From Deltaproteobacteria bacterium (GTDB lineage: Bacteria > Desulfobacterota > Binatia > UBA9968), in assembly GCA_016210115.1 (NCBI GenBank), contig JACQUW010000038.1, positions 1 to 54,952 of the forward strand: 54,952 nt of DNA, in the 5' to 3' direction. This document shows positions 23,767 through 30,958 of the stretch, one piece after another; position 1 is the first letter of the stretch, and each line of letters opens with the position of its first letter. The position numbers were made by a program, and so were the translations under genes. Below the pieces are notes generated by a model. It was not told the origin of the DNA, did no database searches, and saw only the letters and a program-made list of their open reading frames with translations.

Positions 23767-24654
23767 TCAGGCGCTGAGTAGACGGCGAATTTCCAGCGCC
23801 AGCTTCTCGGCCGCCTCCAGGCTCACGAAGTGACCCACGCCGGCGAGCGGCCTGCACTCGACGTAACAGCCCGCGTCCTTGCTACTGTTCATGGCGACTC
23901 TGGCGGACAGCGCGCCATCCTTCGCGCCCCAGACGAGCGTGACGGGAACGGCAATCGGCGTACGATAGACGGCTTCGAGCCGGGCGCGCTTCCCCGGCGC
24001 AAGCTGCGCGCGCACCATTTCGCGGTAGTAATTAATGGGCCCGCGCATATCGTCCGGCTTCTGGAAGCGTGATACCAGCTCGTCCACGAGCGCTACGTTC
24101 ATGGTCCCCTTCTCGCCTTCCCTCAGCGTGAAGGATAGCTTCAGCCCCTTTCTGCCGAGCGCCGTCGTCAAAAAAAATTCGGGAACCCAAGGCACCTGAA
24201 ATAATGGAACCCACGGGATACGAATGGTCTGGAAGTCTTCGAAGCGCAGCACGGCCCGCACAAGCGTCTTCGGATGCGGGCAATTGACGACAACGAGCCG
24301 GCGGATAAGATGGGAGTACCGGTGCCCAAAGATCCACCCGAGCGCGCCGCCCCAATCATGCGAGACAAGCACCGGCCGGTGGATGCCAAGCGCCTCGATC
24401 AATGCCCTGATGTCGTCGGTGAGAGTGAAGACGTCATAGCCATCGCTCGGCCGCGCTGTTTCGCCGTAGCCTCGAAGGTCCGGCGCATACAGGCGCGCCT
24501 CGCCCAGCGCTTCCATGACCGGCCGCCAACTCATCCATCCTTCAGGAAACCCATGGAGACAGAAAACCGGCGGCGCATCGCTCGCTCCTGCTACCGCCAC
24601 ATGGAAAGTGATGCCGTTGGCCTGTATGCGGATGTGCTCGATGCTTGCTGCCAT
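23767..24654 (-). CDS. Alpha/beta hydrolase, epoxide-hydrolase type
   Basis: A 295-residue alpha/beta hydrolase with the full epoxide-hydrolase set: oxyanion motif HGFPE (34-38), nucleophile Asp100 in SHDWGG, lid tyrosines in NYYRE (209-210), acid Asp246 in WGAKDG and base His275 in GVGHF. An aspartate nucleophile with lid tyrosines points to opening of epoxides (or dehalogenation) rather than ester cleavage. It reads on the minus strand behind the catalase-related gene with a 259-base repeat-containing gap, so co-transcription is possible but not certain. In this neighbourhood an epoxide or allene-oxide intermediate made by the haem enzymes would be a logical substrate (inference). There is no signal peptide. 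Confidence 0.88.
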   Translation of the reverse strand: MAASIEHIRIQANGITFHVAVAGASDAPPVFCLHGFPEGWMSWRPVMEALGEARLYAPDLRGYGETARPSDGYDVFTLTDDIRALIEALGIHRPVLVSHDWGGALGWIFGHRYSHLIRRLVVVNCPHPKTLVRAVLRFEDFQTIRIPWVPLFQVPWVPEFFLTTALGRKGLKLSFTLREGEKGTMNVALVDELVSRFQKPDDMRGPINYYREMVRAQLAPGKRARLEAVYRTPIAVPVTLVWGAKDGALSARVAMNSSKDAGCYVECRPLAGVGHFVSLEAAEKLALEIRRLLSA

Positions 24655-24754
24655 GGATCATCCGTCTCGCGCGGCGCGCCGTTCTAAATGCCCTCAGTTT
24701 CTCTCAAAGTTGTCCTCAGCGGCGAGCTTTCCGGCTAAAAACACCCGATACAGT

Positions 24755-24832
24755 CCGTTCGCCCAGCATGTCGAAGGACGAGGTATCTCAGCGGGTTCCG
24801 TTGATGGTTCGACACGCTCACCATGAACATAA
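24755..24832. repeat. Dispersed TTCGACA...CTCACCATGAAC-type repeat
   Basis: The stretch GTTCGCCCAGCATGTCGAAG, then GGTTCGACACGCTCACCATG, then AAC, resembles two halves of a common dispersed element. A degenerate relative is at 2299-2356 (CCGTTCGTGGTGAGCC...CCATGAACGG). It fills the gap between the catalase-related and hydrolase genes. Confidence 0.4.
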
Positions 24833-24913
24833 GTTAAGGTAATTATGAAACACTACGCTGGCCCCTTCGGTGCGGAGTTCATGGTCAAGCGTGAAGCAAA
24901 TTTTTCATGGCCA

Positions 24914-26095
24914 TTATTCAAAGACCTCCTCTCCCGTAGGCTCGCGGTGGGGTGTCCCGTTCATCGACTGCCGCAGCCGGGAAAGCTCCTGATAAATCCT
25001 CCGCCTCCCCCGATTCTGATTGCCCAGCGGCCGGTGCTCGGGTACGCAGTGCCAGGGATTGAAGGAAAGATGGTGCGCGAAGGCGAGCTGCGCCGGCGAA
25101 TCGAATTTCTGGCGCGGAAGCCGGAGAATCGCCACCGGCACGGGAGGAGAGAGCTTTTCCGGCCATCGGACCGATGCATTTTCTATCGGCATGCGCCAGG
25201 GGTCGGTCTGCACTTGCACGAAAAAATCGAAGTCCACGTCACCTCGTGCCAGCGTGGCGGCCATGGCTTCCCGTAAATAATTGTCGGAAGGGCGCATTGG
25301 CAAGCGCGGCACGCGAGTCCGCGCCTTCGATCGGAGCCGCGCCGAGTACTGCATGGCCCGCCTTTCCCCCAACAAATATGGCACGCAGCTCCAGTAAGGG
25401 GTCTCAAGCGGGCTGGTCTGAGTCCTGGCCCACAACCCTTGCATTATACCGTCCAGCAAATGCGAATCGAACGCATTAATGAAATAAAAGAGCGGAAGAC
25501 CCTTGAGGCTCGCGGCCTGCAGTTTAGCATTTTCCCTGACGTCTGGCGTCGTGAAGGTGGGGGCGCTGATGCCGGTAAAATCTTGAGTGAATTTTTCGTC
25601 ATCGAGCAGTTTGGGACCCGGAACGCCCGTGAGCTTGATTCCCATGCTCAGAACGCCCACGTCTTCGATGTCCGGCGGGCTGTCCGGGCCGGGCCCGCCA
25701 AAACGGACCCAGGCGCGGAACGTGCGAGGCTCGGCGAAAACGCCCTGGCGCAACTCCTGCGGCACGTCGTTCCTGACGGTGAAGTCGCCGCGGACTATCC
25801 CGTGCGTCTTGGTGTTCCCCGCGCGCTCGAAGTTGCCCGGCGTATAGTGCGCGCGCATATAGGCCGCCATATCGCGAATGATAGAATCCAGGAACGCTTC
25901 TTCGTCAGGCAAAGGCGCTTCCTGCGCAAGGCCGAGCCGTTCGTCTTTTCGCCTCAAGTTGACCAATGCCTGGGTGAGACTCGCGAGCGGCTCTTGCAGT
26001 AGGGCGTCAAAGGCGGGACGAAAAAAAGGATCAACCCGGCGCTCCAGCTTGAGGAGGCCCAAAAGGAAGTCGTGCAATGGCTTTAGGAACCCCAT
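24914..26095 (-). CDS. Catalase-related haem protein (allene-oxide-synthase/hydroperoxide-lyase-like group)
   Basis: A 393-residue member of the catalase superfamily, shorter than true catalases and without their C-terminal domains. The distal motif is NTKTHGIVRGDFTV. Thr97 stands directly before the distal His98, as in coral allene oxide synthase (Thr66-His67), where classical catalases have Val-His. The region FRAWVRFGG...SMGIKLTGVPG and the ending WHCVPEHRPLGNQNRGRRRIY are typical of catalase-related, y4iL-like proteins. The proximal Tyr motif of catalases is not obvious. Members of this group convert fatty-acid hydroperoxides instead of H2O2. It is divergent from a dihaem cytochrome gene and upstream of an epoxide hydrolase. 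Cytoplasmic by lack of signal. Assignment to the superfamily is firm; activity is inference. Confidence 0.82.
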   Translation of the reverse strand: MGFLKPLHDFLLGLLKLERRVDPFFRPAFDALLQEPLASLTQALVNLRRKDERLGLAQEAPLPDEEAFLDSIIRDMAAYMRAHYTPGNFERAGNTKTHGIVRGDFTVRNDVPQELRQGVFAEPRTFRAWVRFGGPGPDSPPDIEDVGVLSMGIKLTGVPGPKLLDDEKFTQDFTGISAPTFTTPDVRENAKLQAASLKGLPLFYFINAFDSHLLDGIMQGLWARTQTSPLETPYWSCVPYLLGERRAMQYSARLRSKARTRVPRLPMRPSDNYLREAMAATLARGDVDFDFFVQVQTDPWRMPIENASVRWPEKLSPPVPVAILRLPRQKFDSPAQLAFAHHLSFNPWHCVPEHRPLGNQNRGRRRIYQELSRLRQSMNGTPHREPTGEEVFE

Positions 26096-26514
26096 CCGGG
26101 TCTTTCCTGTCTATTGTTTCTCAGTCACCATTGCGCGGCGAGATCGGCGCAAAAACAGGATGAGCTATGCGTTCGACTAAACCCGCCTGAGTTTATCCCA
26201 TGAGCCACCCGGCAGGCAATAGTTACGGTGCCATCGTCGTGGCATCGTCACGGCAACGCGCCAAAGTCAGTTTCACCTCGGTGAATTGATTTGAGGGACC
26301 GTAAAGTCTCTCTTTTGTAAGGGGGATATAGCCGGATTTTTAATCGTGCTCAACACGACTTTGACGAGACCTTGATCGCATCGTAAACTTGCCTTGTTGA
26401 GGTCACTTGAGCTATTTTCTCGGTGCGATGAGATGGAAGGGTTGTGGCGTGCTCTATTTTTAACCGCTTTTTAGAGGCAGCCGTTATCGTGTGCCAGTCC
26501 GGAAAGGAGATGCG
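26096..26514. promoter_or_regulatory. Divergent control region between catalase-related and cytochrome genes
   Basis: This 419-base AT-richer gap must hold promoters for both directions. It contains a perfect operator-like palindrome TTCACCTCGGTGAA at 26272-26285. It also has AT-rich tracts (26330-26345 and 26450-26470) that could form -10 elements, but I could not choose a convincing -35/-10 pair. A strong AAAGGAGA lies before ATG 26515. No gene is seen inside. Confidence 0.5.
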
Positions 26515-28920
26515 ATGAAAAATCAACGGTTGTTGGGCGCCTTCGTTCTCTTCGTCGTCGAACTTATCTTCGCGGGCTGCGGGAAATCACCCGCACCAGG
26601 GACCGTTCCGGATGAGGCCATGCGGGTCGGCCGCGCCGCGCAAAGTCTCCCCGGGGCTGATGAGGACTATTTCCACGACATGGATCGCGGCCTTCAACTG
26701 ACCACCAACGAAGTCAAGGGGCGGAACAACTGGATTATTTGGACTGGCGGAAACGATCGGTTCTGGGATTACCTGGCAAACCATAGCTATGGGGCGCTCG
26801 ATTTCCTAAAGACTCTGTCCTCCCATCCCGGCATCAAGCACTTCAGCCGCGATAATCGATGGCGGTATTTCGGCCTCGTCAACGAGCCTTGCTTCGAAAA
26901 GGCGGCAGGCCCACGGCCTGACCGTTACGGGCTTTGGTTGGACACGCGGCGGAAGGATTGCCCGGCGGACCCGTTTGAAAACGAACAGAAATATCCGGGA
27001 GTGAAAATCGGGGCGCGCGGAAAGAACATTCCCATCGGCTCGTACTACGGCTACGCGACCGGAATCGTCGGTTTGCGCCTTTTTCCAAACCCGGATTTCG
27101 ACGAGGCGGCGCAGAAGAGATGGGATCCCGTACGGTTCTACACCGACCCGAAATACTATGAGGACAAGAACCTGGTGCGCCCCTACCGCGTGGGGATGTC
27201 CTGCGGCTTCTGTCATGTCGGCCCCAGCCCGGTCAATCCTCCCGCCGATCCTGAAAATCCGAAATGGGAAAACCTCAATTCCAACCCCGGCGCGCAGTAC
27301 TTCTGGATCGACCGGATTTTCTTCTGGAAGCGGGACGAGGCAAACTTTATCTATCAGTTGTTCCACACCTCCTTTCCGGGGACGCTGGACACCTCCCTTA
27401 TCTCCACCGATTACATCAACAACCCGCGGACGATGAACGCCGTCTATAGCGTCGGGCCGCGGCTCGCCGCCGGCTTGCGTTGGGGCCAGGAGAAACTGGC
27501 CGGGGGCGGTCTCAAGAACAAACAATTCAATGATCATCCTCAGACCGCCGGCCTCTCACAGTTCTTCAAGGCGCCCGAGACGGTGTGGACGCCGCGCGTG
27601 CTCAAAGACGGCGCCGACTCCGTCGGGATTCTTGGCGCGCTGAATCGCGTCTATCTCAATATTGGGCTTTTCAGTGAGGAGTGGCTGCTCCATTTCAACC
27701 CGCTGGTCGGCGGCAAGAAGATCACGCCGATCAGAATCGAGGACGCGGAAAAGAATTCGAGTTATTGGAACGCAACCGCGGCGCAAACGCCGGACCTGGC
27801 GCTGTTCTTCGTAAAGACGGCAAAGCCCGACCTGCTCAAGGACGCGCCCGGCGGCGATCAATACCTGAGCCGGGACAAGGCTAAATTAAATCGAGGCAAG
27901 ATTGTTTTCGCCGAGCGTTGCGCGCGTTGCCACTCGAGCAAGATCCCTGAGGCTCCCGCGAATGTGGGCGAGTCCAAGTGGGAGCAGTACTGGGCCTGGA
28001 CCAAGACCGACGACTTCAAAAGCAAGATGAGGACCATGGTCATGGCCGACGACTTTCTGGAAAACAATTACCTGTCAACCGAACGCCGCATACCGGTCAC
28101 TCTTTTGCAGACCAACGCGTGCAGCCCATTGGCCACAAATGCGATCGGAGGAAATATCTGGGACAACTTCTCATCGCAGACGTATAAAGACCTGCCTTCC
28201 GTTGGAAAAATCACCGTGCACAATCCCATCGACGGAACGCCCTGGGAATATGAAATGCCCGCCGGCGGCCGCGGTTACACACGCCCGCCGTCGCTCATCA
28301 GCGTGTGGTCCACAGCGCCATTCCTGCTCAACAACGCGCTCGGCAAGTTCAATTGGGAACCGTCGGTCGATAAGAGGATTGACGCCTTCAACGACGCCAT
28401 CCAGCAACTGCTCTGGCCCGAGAAGCGCGTAAGAGATTCCATCCTGGGCGACAAAGTGCCGGGCTTTATTTATCGCACGACGGCAACGACCTATATTAGA
28501 GTTCCGCTGGGGTATCTCCCTGACGGGTTGCAGAAGCTGCTGAGTTGGGGCGAATGGTTCCAACAGCTCTTCCCCTGGCTTTTCGGCGAAGGGATGGTCG
28601 AAATCGGTCCGATCCCCAAGGGAACTCCGATCAACTTGATTACCAACCTCGACCTGGAACGAGACAAGCTGGAGCTGGCGACGCTTTTACTCAAGATGAA
28701 AAAGGCGCTGAAGAAAGTCGAAGGAGCCAGTGACGAAGAGGCGGCCAAGGTATTTAAGGACCCGGACCTGAAGCTGGTGCCGGATTTGCTCAAGCTCAGC
28801 AAATGCCCGGACTTTGTTGTTAACAAGGGCCACTATTTCGGCACCGAGCTTTTCAAAGAGGAACCTCCGCTCAGTGACGATGATAAGCGGGCCCTCATCG
28901 AATACGTGAAGACCTTTTAG
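26515..28920 (+). CDS. Large dihaem c-type cytochrome lipoprotein (RoxA/MauG/CCP-like superfamily)
   Basis: An 801-residue exported lipoprotein: signal MKNQRLLGAFVLFVVELIFAGC with lipidated Cys22. I chose ATG 26515 because of AAAGGAGA and the signal; an upstream in-frame start would spoil it. Two haem c sites are visible, C230-GFC-H234 and C469-ARC-H473. The size, two-haem layout and the stretch after the second haem resemble large dihaem oxygenases/peroxidases such as RoxA and the CCP/MauG group. RoxA cleaves C=C bonds of rubber with O2. I cannot prove membership from motifs alone, and plain electron transfer is possible. It probably sits on the inner face of the outer membrane and starts a run with the GMC and haem peroxidase genes. 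Confidence 0.8.
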   Translation: MKNQRLLGAFVLFVVELIFAGCGKSPAPGTVPDEAMRVGRAAQSLPGADEDYFHDMDRGLQLTTNEVKGRNNWIIWTGGNDRFWDYLANHSYGALDFLKTLSSHPGIKHFSRDNRWRYFGLVNEPCFEKAAGPRPDRYGLWLDTRRKDCPADPFENEQKYPGVKIGARGKNIPIGSYYGYATGIVGLRLFPNPDFDEAAQKRWDPVRFYTDPKYYEDKNLVRPYRVGMSCGFCHVGPSPVNPPADPENPKWENLNSNPGAQYFWIDRIFFWKRDEANFIYQLFHTSFPGTLDTSLISTDYINNPRTMNAVYSVGPRLAAGLRWGQEKLAGGGLKNKQFNDHPQTAGLSQFFKAPETVWTPRVLKDGADSVGILGALNRVYLNIGLFSEEWLLHFNPLVGGKKITPIRIEDAEKNSSYWNATAAQTPDLALFFVKTAKPDLLKDAPGGDQYLSRDKAKLNRGKIVFAERCARCHSSKIPEAPANVGESKWEQYWAWTKTDDFKSKMRTMVMADDFLENNYLSTERRIPVTLLQTNACSPLATNAIGGNIWDNFSSQTYKDLPSVGKITVHNPIDGTPWEYEMPAGGRGYTRPPSLISVWSTAPFLLNNALGKFNWEPSVDKRIDAFNDAIQQLLWPEKRVRDSILGDKVPGFIYRTTATTYIRVPLGYLPDGLQKLLSWGEWFQQLFPWLFGEGMVEIGPIPKGTPINLITNLDLERDKLELATLLLKMKKALKKVEGASDEEAAKVFKDPDLKLVPDLLKLSKCPDFVVNKGHYFGTELFKEEPPLSDDDKRALIEYVKTF

Positions 28921-29047
28921 TGATGAGTCATGGAACAGGGAAAGATCATGAGTAAGGGGCAAAGGGCGCAACGCTAAGCGCTTGGTTCAGCGCCATGCGC
29001 TTGAGAGGTATGTAAGCTTATTTATAACCGTTACTTCAGCTGGTGTC

Positions 29048-30916
29048 ATGATGAGCGCACAGACCAACCGGCAAAACGACTATGAATACATCGTCGTCGG
29101 GTCCGGCGCCGGCGGCGGGCCGGTTGCAGCGACCCTGGCTGAGGCAGGCCACAAGGTTCTAGTTCTCGAAGCCGGTACCGACCCCGTTCAGCTGGCCGGC
29201 ACCCGCCTGCCCGAGGACTACAATGTTCCCGCCTTTCACGCTTTCGCATCGGAGAACGAGGCAATGAGGTGGGATTTTTTCGTGCGGCACTACGCCGACG
29301 ATGAACGACAGAAGCGGGACCCGAAGTTTATACCTGAACGCGACGGCGTGCTCTATCCGAGAGCGGGCGCTTTAGGCGGCTGCACCTCTCATAACGCGAT
29401 GATCCTGGTCTATCCGCACAACGCCGATTGGGACCACATCGCGGAACTCACCGGGGATTCATCCTGGAAGGCAACGAACATGCGCAAATATTTCCAGCGC
29501 ATGGAGAACTGCCACCACCGGCCGCCGTATCGCTGGCTCCAGAAGGTTTTCGGGTTGAACCCGACGCGTCACGGTTTCTGCGGCTGGCTTTTCACCGAGA
29601 AGGCTATTCCCGTGGCGGCGCTCCGGGACAAAAATCTAAGGCGCGTTATGGTGAAATCAGCGAAGGGCGCTTGCGGGGAGGGCAGGCGACGACTGGATCG
29701 TCTTCTATGGTTTTTTGCATCCCAAGCCGACCCCAATGACTGGAGGCTGGTGAAAAAAAATGCGTTCGGCATTCGGTATGCGCCCCTCACTACATGCAAC
29801 CACGTCCGCGTCGGCAGCCGGGAGCGCCTTCTGGAGGTTGCTAGAAGGTGGCCCGATAGGCTGAAGATAGAGCTCGAGGCGCTCGCCACCCGGGTGCTTT
29901 TCGATAACGAGAATCGCGCCATCGGCGTGGAATATCTGAAGGGCAAGCGGCTGTACCGGGCCGATCCGAATCCCAGCAGCGACGCCGGAGAGAAGCGCCA
30001 GGCGCTTGCCTCGCGTGAGACCATTTTGTGCGGCGGCGCGTTCAACACCCCTCAGCTACTTATGTTGTCCGGCATAGGGCCGAAGCAACAGTTGAAGCTG
30101 CACGGCATCGATGTACGCGTGGATCTACCCGGCGTCGGGAGAAACCTCCAGGATCGCTATGAGGTCAGCGTCCTCAACCGCATGAAGGACGATTGGGGAA
30201 TGCTGGCCGGTGCTGAATTCGCCAAAGGCGACCGGCAATATCAGGAGTGGGCGGCAGTTAAAAAGGGCGTGTACGCGACGAATGGAGGGGTGCTCATCGT
30301 TATGAAAAGATCGCAGCCAGCTCGGCTGCTCCCCGATCTTTTCTGTCTTGGCTTAGCCGGCGAGTTCAAGGGTTACTTTCCCGGTTACTCAGGACCCATC
30401 GCACGGCACCACAATTATCTCAGCTGGGTTATCTTGAAGGCCCACACCCTTAATACGGCCGGCACGGTGGCGCTGCGCTCCGCGGACCCGCGTGATCCGC
30501 CTTACGTGAACTTTCACTACTTTGATGAGGGCAGCGATGTCAGGGAGGAGGACCTAAACTCTGTCGTCGAAGGCATCAAGTTCGTACGGACGATGACGGC
30601 GAAGCTCAAGAAGCAGAAGCTGATCGCGGCAGAGGAATTGCCCGGCGATCATGTTCAATCCGATGACGAGCTTCGGGAGTTCGTGCGCAACAATGCCTGG
30701 GGCCACCATGCTTCATGCACCTGTCCCATCGGCCCCAGAGAGGACGGAGGAGTGCTGACGAGCGACTTTCGAGTGCATGGCACGAGAGGCCTGCGCGTGG
30801 CGGATGCCTCGGTCTTTCCACGTATTCCGGGCTTTTTCATCGTCAGCGCGGTCTACATGATCGGCGAGAAAGCGGCCGACGCGATTCACGCGGGTGCCAA
30901 GCAGCCACCCGCGTAA
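29048..30916 (+). CDS. GMC-family FAD oxidoreductase
   Basis: A 622-residue GMC flavoenzyme of the alcohol/sugar/sterol oxidase-dehydrogenase family. The FAD-binding motif VVGSGAGGGPVAATLAEAGH is followed by VLVLEAG near the N-terminus. The second GMC signature region (LCGGAFNTPQLLMLSGIGP) is present. The C-terminus has the active-site region WGHHASCTCPIG and ends DASVFPRIPGFFI...GEKAADAI. I placed the start at ATG 29048 (ATG 29051 adjacent); the frame opens earlier at 28982 but those residues look uncoded. No export signal is obvious, although partners on both sides are lipoproteins. It may oxidise an alcohol product and pass electrons to the dihaem cytochrome (inference). It runs into the peroxidase gene with a 42-base gap. 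Confidence 0.92.
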   Translation: MMSAQTNRQNDYEYIVVGSGAGGGPVAATLAEAGHKVLVLEAGTDPVQLAGTRLPEDYNVPAFHAFASENEAMRWDFFVRHYADDERQKRDPKFIPERDGVLYPRAGALGGCTSHNAMILVYPHNADWDHIAELTGDSSWKATNMRKYFQRMENCHHRPPYRWLQKVFGLNPTRHGFCGWLFTEKAIPVAALRDKNLRRVMVKSAKGACGEGRRRLDRLLWFFASQADPNDWRLVKKNAFGIRYAPLTTCNHVRVGSRERLLEVARRWPDRLKIELEALATRVLFDNENRAIGVEYLKGKRLYRADPNPSSDAGEKRQALASRETILCGGAFNTPQLLMLSGIGPKQQLKLHGIDVRVDLPGVGRNLQDRYEVSVLNRMKDDWGMLAGAEFAKGDRQYQEWAAVKKGVYATNGGVLIVMKRSQPARLLPDLFCLGLAGEFKGYFPGYSGPIARHHNYLSWVILKAHTLNTAGTVALRSADPRDPPYVNFHYFDEGSDVREEDLNSVVEGIKFVRTMTAKLKKQKLIAAEELPGDHVQSDDELREFVRNNAWGHHASCTCPIGPREDGGVLTSDFRVHGTRGLRVADASVFPRIPGFFIVSAVYMIGEKAADAIHAGAKQPPA

Positions 30917-30958
30917 AGGCCGGCGCTTTTGCGCAAGGATCCGAGCGCAGCACAGAAA

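Noticed and set aside
25439-26002. Rightward 187-residue frame opposite the catalase-related gene
   Set aside because: It has arginine- and alanine-rich shadow composition, and the opposite strand has clear catalase-family motifs.
30929-30958. TTG 30929 as start of the haem peroxidase
   Set aside because: It would put ten charged residues before the lipoprotein signal, while ATG 30959 begins the signal directly.
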